Positions 7,459 through 12,460 of a stretch of 12,460 nucleotides of DNA are shown here, piece by piece. The DNA lies in contig JAUWSP010000025.1 in NCBI GenBank assembly GCA_030610025.1, forward strand, positions 1-12,460, written 5' to 3'. The stretch is from Acidobacteriota bacterium (GTDB lineage Bacteria; Acidobacteriota; Thermoanaerobaculia; Multivoradales; JAHEKO01). Numbering within the stretch: the first letter of the stretch is position 1; each line of letters begins with the position of its first letter. Under the pieces are notes generated by a model that saw only the letters and a program-made list of their open reading frames with translations, did not search any database and had not been told where the DNA came from. The translations under genes were made by a program, and so were the position numbers.

Positions 7459-7875
7459 ATGGATTTCACCAACGACTCATTGACTATCGGACAGCTAGCC
7501 CAACAGGCAGGAGTCGGAGTCGAGACACTGAGGTACTACGAGCGCCAGAAGCTCATCCCTGAACCTCCAAGAAGGAGATCCGGGTACCGGCAGTACCCGC
7601 CTGAGACCGTGAACCGGATCCGGTTCATCAGGAGGGCTAAAGAGCTGGGCTTCTCACTAAAAGAGATCGACGAGTTGCTGACCCTGCGAGCGGAATCTGA
7701 GGGGCAATGTGCAGAGGTACTCGCTCGGGCCCAGGGAAAGATCGAGGACATCTCGCAGCGGATTGCCTCGCTAGAGCGGATGAAGCGAGCCCTCGAACAG
7801 CTAGCCTCCTCCTGCTCTGAGCGAGCAACCTCTGGAGATTGCCCGATTCTCGACGCGCTGGAGGTCGAACCATGA
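7459..7875 (+). CDS. merR: MerR, Hg(II)-responsive transcriptional regulator
   Basis: 138-residue MerR protein. The N-terminal winged helix-turn-helix is TIGQLAQQAGVGVETLRYYER (residues 9-29), followed by the RRSGYRQY wing (39-46) and the coiled dimerisation helix to about residue 115. C84, C119 and C128, in contexts GQCAE, SSCSE and GDCPIL, match the three mercury ligands of Tn501/Tn21 MerR (C82, C117, C126), each shifted by two. This spacing separates it from CueR, ZntR and CadR, which lack that triad. It binds the dyad just upstream and activates the operon on Hg(II). ATG 7459 is preceded by GGAGGT at 7447-7452; the TTG immediately before it is a weaker alternative. The TGA overlaps the next ATG (ATGA), so the genes are translationally coupled. 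Confidence 0.95.
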   Translation: MDFTNDSLTIGQLAQQAGVGVETLRYYERQKLIPEPPRRRSGYRQYPPETVNRIRFIRRAKELGFSLKEIDELLTLRAESEGQCAEVLARAQGKIEDISQRIASLERMKRALEQLASSCSERATSGDCPILDALEVEP

Positions 7876-8333
7876 CATGCAGCTGTTGTGGGCCGTCCTC
7901 GGAGACTTCCGAACACGCTGTTTGCCCGGCAGATGGCTCGACAGGAGATCCGGTCAAGCGCCTCACGGTCGCGGCCCAGATGAAGGGGCCGGTTCCAGCG
8001 AAGCAGGAGTTTTGGCTGTGTCGAAGGCCAGACTGCAGGGTTGTCTACTTCGGTTCAGAGGGCACGACCGTTACTACCAATCAGGTTCATGAGATTCCTG
8101 GTTTCAAGGCCGGCGGGCGTGGTCTGGCCTGTTACTGCTTCGGGCACCTCGAGGCCAAGCTCGTGGAAGAGGTCCGGACCTCGGAAACCAGTAGCACAGT
8201 GGCCTCCGTAGAAGATCAAGTGAGAGCTGGCAACTGTGCTTGCGAAGTGAGAAACCCGTCTGGGAAGTGTTGCTTGAAGGATTTGAGGGCTCTCGTTGCC
8301 AAGGCTCAGCAGGCCGGGAAGGGGTTGGCTTGA
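7872..8333 (+). CDS. CopZ-N-like zinc/[2Fe-2S] metallochaperone of the mer operon
   Basis: 153-residue cysteine-rich cytoplasmic protein resembling the N-terminal Zn/[2Fe-2S] domain of Archaeoglobus CopZ and the 'iron-sulfur cluster-binding metallochaperone' proteins often seen in mer-type operons. It opens with C3, C5, C6 (MTCSCCGPS). C18, the pair C50/C55 (WLCRRPDC, followed by VVYFG) and C87/C89 (ACYCFG) match the CopZ-N ligand pattern. A second Cys set, C122, C124, C133 and C134 (NCACEVRNPSGKCCL), resembles the BFD-type Fe-S region. No histidine-rich tract, signal peptide or membrane helix is seen. It probably hands metal or electrons between cytoplasm and the membrane transport proteins; that role is inferred. 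Start ATG overlaps the merR stop by 4 bases. The stop overlaps the next TTG start. Confidence 0.85.
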   Translation: MTCSCCGPSSETSEHAVCPADGSTGDPVKRLTVAAQMKGPVPAKQEFWLCRRPDCRVVYFGSEGTTVTTNQVHEIPGFKAGGRGLACYCFGHLEAKLVEEVRTSETSSTVASVEDQVRAGNCACEVRNPSGKCCLKDLRALVAKAQQAGKGLA

Positions 8334-8716
8334 ACGACTGCCAGACCACCGATTGGGGTCGAAGCTGCTGGAACCTGGGATTTCTTGCCGCTTGGGGGCT
8401 GCCGATTCTCGCGATGATCCTGAGTGCTTCGCTAGGTTTCGGTGTCGCTTGGATCTGGCCGATCAGCCTGGCTTGGATGGGAGTGGCGTGCCTGCTCAAT
8501 GCGCGACGCTGCGGTCGGCGCCATTGCTACCTGACCGGTCCCTTCTTTCTTGTGATAGCCGCAGTGGCTGGGCTCTATGGAGCAGGAGCTCTTGACTTGG
8601 GTCCGAATGGCTGGCAACGCCTCGGAAATCTCGCTGTTGTTGGTGGGTTGCTGTTGTGTTGTGTTCCAGAACTGATCTGGGGCCGCTATCGTCCGCAGGT
8701 TGGATCGGGGAAATGA
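8330..8716 (+). CDS. Four-helix membrane protein of the mer operon
   Basis: 128-residue hydrophobic protein, not a family I can name. Helices: about 16-38 (LGFLAAWGLPILAMILSASL), 39-58 (VAWIWPISLAWMGVACLL), 68-90 (HCYLTGPFFLVIAAVAGLY) and 100-120 (LGNLAVVGGLLLCCVPELI), ending in WGRY. Cysteines lie at the N-terminus (NDC, RSC), near the ends of helix 2 and the loop, and as a vicinal CC pair within helix 4. Vicinal Cys in a helix is how MerT and MerC receive Hg(II), so a mercury-transport role is plausible. The start is TTG 8330, overlapping the TGA of the preceding gene (TTGA) with a GGGAAGGGG stretch just upstream. The open frame extends further 5', but that part is the shadow of the metallochaperone gene. 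Its stop overlaps merT by 4 bases. Confidence 0.75.
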   Translation: MNDCQTTDWGRSCWNLGFLAAWGLPILAMILSASLGFGVAWIWPISLAWMGVACLLNARRCGRRHCYLTGPFFLVIAAVAGLYGAGALDLGPNGWQRLGNLAVVGGLLLCCVPELIWGRYRPQVGSGK

Positions 8717-9102
8717 CTATAGGTACCGAAAACTCGGAGATCAAGGGAGTCAGTGCAGCAGCTACGAGTGCTGGTGCGGCTGTGATCGCGACGGCAGCGA
8801 GCGCCTGTTGCATTCCGGTCGTTGCGCCTCTGATTGTCACAGTCCTCGGGGCGAGTGGAGCTGCGTGGGCTGCTGGACTCAAGCCGTACCGCCTCTACTT
8901 TCTGTTGGGCTCTTTCGGACTGCTGGTCTTCGGATTCTGGAGCGTCTACCGACCGCAGAGAGCCTGCACTGACGGAACGTGTACTCCAGGGCGTACCAAC
9001 GTTGCTCGTGCCGCTCGAGTGGTTCTTTGGTTCGCCGCCGCTCTATGGCTCGGGGCTGCTGTGCTGAACATTCTTCCCTACCTTGCGCCCCGAGTCGGAT
9101 GA
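8713..9102 (+). CDS. merT: MerT-like mercuric ion transport protein
   Basis: 129-residue inner-membrane protein with three predicted helices. Helix 1 carries the vicinal pair C32-C33 in ASACCIPVVAPL, followed by LGASGAAWAAGLKPYR, closely matching the MerT sequence around its CC pair. Helix 2 (YFLLGSFGLLVFGFWSVYR) leads into the loop RACTDGTCTPG with C85 and C90, equal to the second MerT Cys pair. Helix 3 is VVLWFAAALWLGAAVLNILPYL. MerT takes Hg(II) from a periplasmic partner through the CC pair and delivers it to the cytoplasmic face. The start ATG overlaps the preceding stop (ATGA) with a weak GGGG upstream. No merP gene follows, so another protein must act as donor; the exported selenoprotein next door is the candidate. 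Confidence 0.92.
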   Translation: MTIGTENSEIKGVSAAATSAGAAVIATAASACCIPVVAPLIVTVLGASGAAWAAGLKPYRLYFLLGSFGLLVFGFWSVYRPQRACTDGTCTPGRTNVARAARVVLWFAAALWLGAAVLNILPYLAPRVG

Positions 9103-9116
9103 ACCGGGAACTAAAC

Positions 9117-9123
9117 AGAGGAG
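9117..9123 (+). promoter_or_regulatory. Strong Shine-Dalgarno AGAGGAG for the selenoprotein gene
   Basis: AGAGGAG lies 5 bases upstream of ATG 9129 and is the strongest ribosome site in the mer operon. It fixes the selenoprotein start and argues that the short segment before the in-frame TGA is really translated and is not a decayed remnant. Confidence 0.8.
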
Positions 9124-9128
9124 TTCGC

Positions 9129-9734
9129 ATGAACAGATCGAGATCCCCGTACCTGGCTGTCAGTTTCCTGCTGTTGGCCTCCTTAGTGATGGGGCGAGCT
9201 ACCAAGGGCCAGGAGCTCGAGAGAATTCGAAGCGATCGGGAACCCCTGGTGACCCAGTTCAACTCGGATGTCGGGAAGGTAAGAGCGATGTTCCTTGCGT
9301 CGCCTACGTGAGGTGTCTGTCTTCGGGGGGCCTCCGAACTGCAGAAGAAGTGGTTGGACAAAGACAGCAGCGCTGAGATCGTAGTGTACGTGGTCTGGTC
9401 GCCTCAGTTGGGTGCGCAGGAGAAGCACGCCGTCGACGCTGCCGAGCTGGTGCCCGACAAGCGAGCGCGCCACTACTGGGACGGGGCCATGGTGATCGGA
9501 AGCCAGTACCAGAGCCTCACACACCCGGACGGGACCGACCTCACCCTGGGCTCGCCTGCCTGGGATGTCTGGATGCTCTTCGGGTCCGATACGCGTTGGG
9601 AGGTCGGGAAGGCTCCCGAGCCTGCGTGGTGGGAGCATCAGCTGGGTGGAATGCCTGAGGATGTCCGTCTCGACCCAGAGAGGTTTGCAGCCAAGGCAGC
9701 GGAACTTCTGAGCTCTAACGTGAGTGAGGAGTGA
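9129..9734 (+). CDS. Exported thioredoxin-like selenoprotein (Sec61, UxxC motif), read through in-frame TGA
   Basis: ATG 9129 to TGA 9732 is one frame broken only by TGA 9309-9311. Read as selenocysteine it gives 201 residues with the redox motif SPT-U61-G-V-C64-LRGA. Residues 1-28 look like a signal peptide (RSR, then a hydrophobic YLAVSFLLLASLVMG). Residues 50-58 (KVRAMFLAS) form the strand leading into the motif, as in thioredoxin folds. The part after the TGA is clearly coding: a helix after the motif, the strand EIVVYVVWSP, then DKRARHYWDG, consistent with a thioredoxin-like protein. A SECIS-like hairpin follows the TGA. The gene ends a mer operon lacking merP and merA, 26 bases after merT, so an envelope Hg(II)-binding or redox role is inferred. 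Standard gene callers would make a 60-residue fragment plus an orphan downstream ORF. The alternative is a nonsense mutation or sequencing error at a Cys/Trp/Arg codon. Confidence 0.85.
9309..9311 (+). other. Recoded UGA codon (selenocysteine 61)
   Basis: This TGA is in frame with both the upstream signal-peptide segment and the 140 codons downstream, and falls at the first Cys position of a CxxC-type motif (U-G-V-C). Sec replacing the attacking Cys of thioredoxin-like proteins is the commonest pattern in bacterial selenoproteins. Confidence 0.82.
9316..9345 (+). promoter_or_regulatory. Bacterial SECIS-like stem-loop inside the coding sequence
   Basis: Upper stem TTCGGG (9322-9327) pairs with TCCGAA (9333-9338), five Watson-Crick pairs plus one G-U, closing a 5-base loop GGGCC. 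A lower stem TCTG (9316-9319) with CAGA (9342-9345) extends it across a small internal loop. The loop starts 17 bases after the end of the TGA and has G at its first two positions, fitting the known bacterial SECIS rule (short stem, G in the first two loop bases, loop about 16-37 bases from the UGA). SelB would bind here to deliver Sec-tRNA. Pairing was judged by eye, with no folding energy computed. Confidence 0.72.
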
Positions 9735-9948
9735 CCGGGGCGACATTTCCTGCAGGCGGAGTACGATCGCGAGGCCAAAGCCCTGGCCGCCCCGGGTCGA
9801 CGGTCTCCGAACCGCTCTCCGGCGGCGGTGCCCACGAGGCCGCCTCCGATCCCATTCAGAAGGTACCGCTCAAGAACGCCGGCATCATCTCCAGCCCTTC
9901 GTTCTGGCTTCTCTCACAACCTGGCTGACGGTGCGGGAGGAGATCAGC
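9735..9948 (+). other. Intergenic stretch after the selenoprotein gene, possible gene remnants
   Basis: Between the mer operon and the sigma gene no confident gene is visible. The selenoprotein frame stays open after its TGA to a TAA at 9951, and its first part reads like protein (FLQAEYDREAKALA from 9747). A neighbouring frame from GTG 9731 gives a 65-residue ORF (ending SPSFWLLSQPG). Neither has a good ribosome site or a recognisable domain, so frameshifted remnants or chance open frames in GC-rich DNA are both possible. No terminator hairpin with a T-run was seen. Confidence 0.35.
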
Positions 9949-9975
9949 TGTAACCTTTCTTCATTATGCCGGTCA
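9949..9975 (+). promoter_or_regulatory. Possible ECF sigma-dependent autoregulated promoter
   Basis: TGTAACC at 9949-9955, then 16 bases, then GTC (9972-9974) in GGTCATC. An AAC-type -35 with a GTC-type -10 at 16-17 bases is a common ECF-promoter layout, and ECF genes often drive themselves. If real, transcription would start near 9980, downstream of ATG 9966, favouring GTG 10017 as the sigma-factor start. This is a single-site match and weak evidence. Confidence 0.4.
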
Positions 9976-10574
9976 TCACTACAGAAGACGGGAATGGGAG
10001 CGGGGGCGAGCAGCGTGTGAACCAACCTGAGGATTTGGAGCTCATGATCGCGGTGCAACAGGGTGAAGTCGGGAAAATGGGAACCCTTTTCGAGCGCCAT
10101 CACGCGAGGATCTACAACTTCTGCCACCGCATGACCGGTAGTCAGGCAGCGAGTGAGGATCTGGTCCAGGAGGCCTTCATGAGGGCCCTCAAGTACCGCC
10201 AGACCTTTCGCGGCGATGCGGACTTCCTGCCCTGGCTCTATCGGCTGGCGCGCAATGTCTGTAACGACTACTTTGAAAAGAACCAGCGCTTTCCGATTAC
10301 AGGAGAGGACTTGCCAGAGGGGGTCAGCCCGGATCCAAGCGCACTCGACAACGCCCAACAGAAGGAGCAGGTCTGTCTGCTGCGAGAGGCCCTTCTGCGC
10401 CTTCCGGTCGAGCGTCGCGAGGTGCTGATCCTGAGCCGTTTCGAGTATCGCCACTACGACGAGATCGCCCAGCTTCTGGGCTGCTCGGTCGGGGCGGTCA
10501 AGGTGAGGGTGCACCGGGCGATGAACCAGCTGCGCGAGACCTATCGGGAGTTGTTGAAGGAGAGCGAGTCATGA
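9966..10574 (+). CDS. ECF-type RNA polymerase sigma factor
   Basis: Sigma-70 family, ECF group. Region 2: TLFERHHARIYNFCHRMTGS, then the region 2.2/2.3 core SEDLVQEAFMRALKY and FLPWLYRLARNVCNDYF, which contact core polymerase and melt the -10. Region 4: LLRLPVERREVLILSRFEYRHYDEIAQLLGCSVGAVKVRVHRAMNQL, the -35-binding helix-turn-helix. Length is 202 residues from ATG 9966, or 185 from GTG 10017 (NQPEDLELMIAV..., closer to usual ECF N-termini). ATG 9966 has no nearby ribosome site, and the purine-rich GGGAGCGGGGGCGAG precedes GTG 10017, so the shorter form is quite possible. The TGA overlaps the anti-sigma ATG by 4 bases, implying coupled synthesis so that the regulator is made in step with the sigma. 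Confidence 0.92.
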   Translation: MPVITTEDGNGSGGEQRVNQPEDLELMIAVQQGEVGKMGTLFERHHARIYNFCHRMTGSQAASEDLVQEAFMRALKYRQTFRGDADFLPWLYRLARNVCNDYFEKNQRFPITGEDLPEGVSPDPSALDNAQQKEQVCLLREALLRLPVERREVLILSRFEYRHYDEIAQLLGCSVGAVKVRVHRAMNQLRETYRELLKESES

Positions 10575-11371
10575 ACTGCGAAAAAGCCGACAAGCTGCTG
10601 ATGGATTCCCTGATGGGCGCCCTGGGTGCAGAGGAGCGACGGGATCTCGACGAGCATCTGGCGTCCTGTGAGCGGTGTGGCGAGGAAGCGGCGGAAATGG
10701 AGACGCTGTGGCATGAGCTCGGGCGTCTCGACGACTCGAGGAGCGAAGTCCCCAGCGACAGGCTGACCCGCCGGTTTCGGTTGGCTCTGGCAGACTTCGA
10801 GACGAATCTGCACGAGACATCACGGCCTCGATTCAGCGAGTGGTGGGCTGGTTTGTGGACGGCACGGCCAGCGTGGCAAGCAGCGTTCTCCGCTGCGGTT
10901 CTGGTGATGGGTGTTCTTCTGGGTGCTGGTCTGAATTCCCGCCAGTCGTTGAATGAGGAGCTCGACGAGCTCCGGGCCGAAATCGAGACGATGAGCCGCG
11001 CCGTCACAGTCTCGCTGCTCAAACACCAGTCGGCCTCCGAGCGTCTTCGAGCGGTCAGCTGGAGCCGGATGTCCGGGGGCGACGACAAGGTCCTGGCCGC
11101 ACTGCTGGACTCTGCGCGCTCGGATCCCAACGTCAACGTGCGGCTGGCGGCGGTGGACGCCTTGGCGGGATATGCCGACCAGGGCAGCGTCCGCGCCAGT
11201 CTGATGGACAACCTGGAGCTCGAGAAGTCGCCTCTCGTACAGCTTGCGGTTCTCGAGGCTGTCGCGGGAGACGAGGGACTGCGGAATGGAGAGCTCCAGA
11301 GACTGAAGGAAGCCAGTGAAGTGGACCAGACCCTACTCGACTATTACGCGGCCCAGGCGGAGAGTCTGTAA
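10571..11371 (+). CDS. Membrane anti-sigma factor: ZAS zinc finger, one TM helix, HEAT-like C-terminus
   Basis: 266 residues. The N-terminal zf-HC2/ZAS domain carries C3 and H29-x3-C33-x2-C36 (HLASCERC), the zinc motif of anti-sigma factors that sequester their ECF partner at the inner membrane. A hydrophobic helix near 104-122 (AAFSAAVLVMGVLLGAGL) is the single membrane anchor. After it comes a charged, probably coiled-coil helix (NEELDELRAEIETMSRAV). The periplasmic-side C-terminus has HEAT-like helical repeats: DDKVLAALLDSARSDPNVNVRLAAVDALAGY, then a second similar unit, SPLVQLAVLEAV. These repeats might sense a ligand or protein partner. Being encoded directly after the sigma (ATGA overlap) makes it the cognate regulator. 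Stop TAA overlaps the next ATG by one base. Confidence 0.88.
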   Translation: MNCEKADKLLMDSLMGALGAEERRDLDEHLASCERCGEEAAEMETLWHELGRLDDSRSEVPSDRLTRRFRLALADFETNLHETSRPRFSEWWAGLWTARPAWQAAFSAAVLVMGVLLGAGLNSRQSLNEELDELRAEIETMSRAVTVSLLKHQSASERLRAVSWSRMSGGDDKVLAALLDSARSDPNVNVRLAAVDALAGYADQGSVRASLMDNLELEKSPLVQLAVLEAVAGDEGLRNGELQRLKEASEVDQTLLDYYAAQAESL

Positions 11372-12258
11372 TGAGCAAACTGAATCTAGGACTGTCGGTG
11401 CTCTTGATCGCCCTGTGGAGCTCGGTTCCCGGCACAGCTGAAGAGCTGAGCGATAGTCGGACCACAAGCAGGTCGATTGCATTGGAGCGCTCTGGATCGC
11501 TGCGCGTCATCGTGGACAACGTCTGGGGCTCGATCTCGGTCGAGGGCTACGACGGAGAGGCCGTCGAGATGACGGCGGTGGAAACCGTGCGCGCCCGAAC
11601 CACCGAACGGATCGACCAGGCAAGGCGCGAGGTCGAGTTGCAGATCGTCAAGCAGGACGGCGAGATCGAAATCTATGTCGATGGGCCGTTTCGCTGTCGC
11701 GACCGGGGCGAGCGGGAGAACTGCTGGGACCGCTGGCATGATCGCTATGAGGTGATTTACGACTTTCGTGTCAGGGTCCCCCATGACACCGACATCGAGG
11801 TGCGGACCGTCAATCATGGCGACATCGAGGTTTCTGGCGTTCGTGGAGACTTCCGTGTCCAGAACGTCAACGGCTCCATCGAGCTCTCGGGCCTGGCAGG
11901 TTCCGGCGAAGCGACGACGGTCAATGGCCCTGTGGTGGCGAGCTTTGTCTCAAACCCTGAGAACAATAGTCATTTCGAGACCATCATCGGCAAGATCGAT
12001 GTGAGCTTTCAGCCCGATCTTTCGGCAGATCTCGAGATGGTGACGCGGTGGGGGGAGTTGTGGAGCGAGTACGAAGTCGAGCCGCTGCCCTCCCCGGCAC
12101 CGACGAAACGCACCGAGGGGGAGCGCACCGTCATCGAGCTGCAGCGTGGCTCGCGGGTGCGGGTGGACAGTGGAGGTCCGACCCATTCCTTCGAAACTCT
12201 GAACGGCAATATCTACGTCCGCAAAGGGGCGATCGAAAGAGGTGACAACGATGCGTAA
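11371..12258 (+). CDS. Exported DUF4097-like (putative adhesin / beta-solenoid) protein
   Basis: 295 residues. Signal peptide of about 23 residues (hydrophobic LGLSVLLIALWSSVPG, likely cleavage after GTA). The mature part shows the repeating short strands of the DUF4097/putative adhesin family: GSISVEGYDGEAVEM near 53-67, then VRTVNHGDIEVSGVRGDFRVQNVNGSIELSGL and later SFETLNGNIYVRKG, where 'xxNGxI.v' turns recur as in a right-handed beta-helix. A Cys pair (RCRDRGERENCW) may form a disulfide after export. Proteins of this family often follow ECF sigma/anti-sigma pairs, suggesting the sigma's target or a sensory partner in envelope stress; function is not established. GGAGAG at 11359-11364 precedes the ATG. 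The 3' end overlaps the next gene by 8 bases. Confidence 0.82.
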   Translation: MSKLNLGLSVLLIALWSSVPGTAEELSDSRTTSRSIALERSGSLRVIVDNVWGSISVEGYDGEAVEMTAVETVRARTTERIDQARREVELQIVKQDGEIEIYVDGPFRCRDRGERENCWDRWHDRYEVIYDFRVRVPHDTDIEVRTVNHGDIEVSGVRGDFRVQNVNGSIELSGLAGSGEATTVNGPVVASFVSNPENNSHFETIIGKIDVSFQPDLSADLEMVTRWGELWSEYEVEPLPSPAPTKRTEGERTVIELQRGSRVRVDSGGPTHSFETLNGNIYVRKGAIERGDNDA

Positions 12259-12460
12259 GAAAAGCCTGATGATTCTGTCTTGTATGACCTTGATGTGTGG
12301 TGCTCTCGCAGCCCAGCCACAGAGCTTCGTGGTGCCGCTGAGCAACCCGGGGCAACCCGCAGTGTTGGAGGCATCGGTGATGATGGGCTCCATCTCGGTG
12401 GTGGGCTATGAAGGGGCGGAAGTGCAGATCGAGGTGACCTTCGAAGAGGAGCACGAGGAC
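12251..12460 (+). CDS. Second DUF4097-like exported protein, 3'-truncated by window edge
   Basis: Only the first 70 codons are inside the window and no stop is reached. A signal peptide is visible (MRKKSLMILSCMTLMCGALA, then AQP). The segment MGSISVVGYEGAEVQIEVT is close to GSISVEGYDGEAVEMTAV of the preceding protein, so the two genes look like tandem paralogues of the same DUF4097-like family. An AGAGGTGA site at 12238-12245 lies just before the ATG, and the start overlaps the previous stop. The rest of the protein, including any C-terminal domain, cannot be judged. Confidence 0.8.
   Translation, partial: MRKKSLMILSCMTLMCGALAAQPQSFVVPLSNPGQPAVLEASVMMGSISVVGYEGAEVQIEVTFEEEHED

Noticed and set aside
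9732..9734. Second TGA as another selenocysteine codon, with the frame continuing to TAA 9951
   Set aside because: No redox partner Cys nearby, no SECIS-like hairpin at the right distance (CCTGCAGG is self-complementary but leaves no loop), and the downstream sequence soon becomes Pro/Arg-rich and unlike a protein domain.
9354..9734. Separate 126-residue gene starting inside the selenoprotein frame
   Set aside because: It starts without a ribosome site in the middle of a thioredoxin-like helix, and the same frame is open upstream to the U-x-x-C motif apart from the TGA. It is the C-terminal part of the selenoprotein.
9731..9928. 65-residue ORF starting at GTG overlapping the selenoprotein stop
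   Set aside because: The purine stretch GAGTGAGGAG is too close to the GTG to serve as its ribosome site, and no family is recognisable; kept only as a possible remnant.
11950..12393. 147-codon minus-strand frame across the two DUF4097-like genes
   Set aside because: Antisense to two coherent genes with signal peptides and shared motifs; no domain of its own.
1..12460. CRISPR array, tRNA/rRNA gene, insertion sequence or transposon ends around the mer operon
   Set aside because: No direct repeat series, no transposase or integrase frame and no tRNA-like cloverleaf noticed; mer operons are often mobile, but nothing here shows it.

Overview
The window is GC-rich and gene-dense, with short gaps, many start/stop overlaps and some TTG starts. 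It looks like a chromosomal stretch of a free-living, probably diderm bacterium. The exported DUF4097-like proteins and the ECF sigma/anti-sigma pair with HEAT-like repeats would suit Acidobacteriota or a related deep lineage, but this placement is an impression and not a demonstrated assignment. If the selenoprotein call below is right, the organism must decode UGA as selenocysteine.

Region 1 (1-6771, all plus strand) is a tight six-gene metabolic operon: a 5'-truncated Glu/Leu-type amino-acid dehydrogenase, a small nitroreductase, a threonine-synthase-like PLP enzyme, a short DRE-TIM (isopropylmalate/homocitrate-synthase-like) carbon-carbon bond enzyme, a B12-binding radical SAM enzyme and a two-domain cupin. 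Together these resemble a pathway that makes or modifies an unusual amino acid or 2-oxo acid. I do not recognise it as any known pathway. A convergent SnoaL-like protein (6861-7289, minus) closes this region.

Region 2 (7401-9734, plus) is a mercury-type operon. A MerR-type promoter with a perfect CCGTAC/GTACGG dyad precedes merR, which has the three Hg-binding cysteines. Next come a CopZ-N-like zinc/[2Fe-2S] metallochaperone, a four-helix membrane protein with a vicinal Cys pair, merT, and an exported thioredoxin-like protein. The last gene is interrupted by an in-frame TGA. The codon sits at the first position of a U-x-x-C redox motif and is followed at the right distance by a stem-loop that fits a bacterial SECIS element. 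The frame then stays open for 140 more codons of convincing protein. I read it as a 201-residue selenoprotein (Sec61, Cys64). merP and merA are absent, so the selenoprotein may be the mercury-binding or redox component. This is the main find of the window.

Region 3 (9949-12460, plus) is an envelope-type regulatory operon: an ECF sigma factor, a membrane anti-sigma factor (zinc-finger ZAS domain, one transmembrane helix, HEAT-like C-terminus) and two tandem paralogous exported DUF4097-like proteins, the second cut by the window end. Genes in this region overlap by 1-8 bases. A TGTAACC...GTC motif upstream of the sigma gene may be its autoregulated promoter, and it would favour an internal GTG start.
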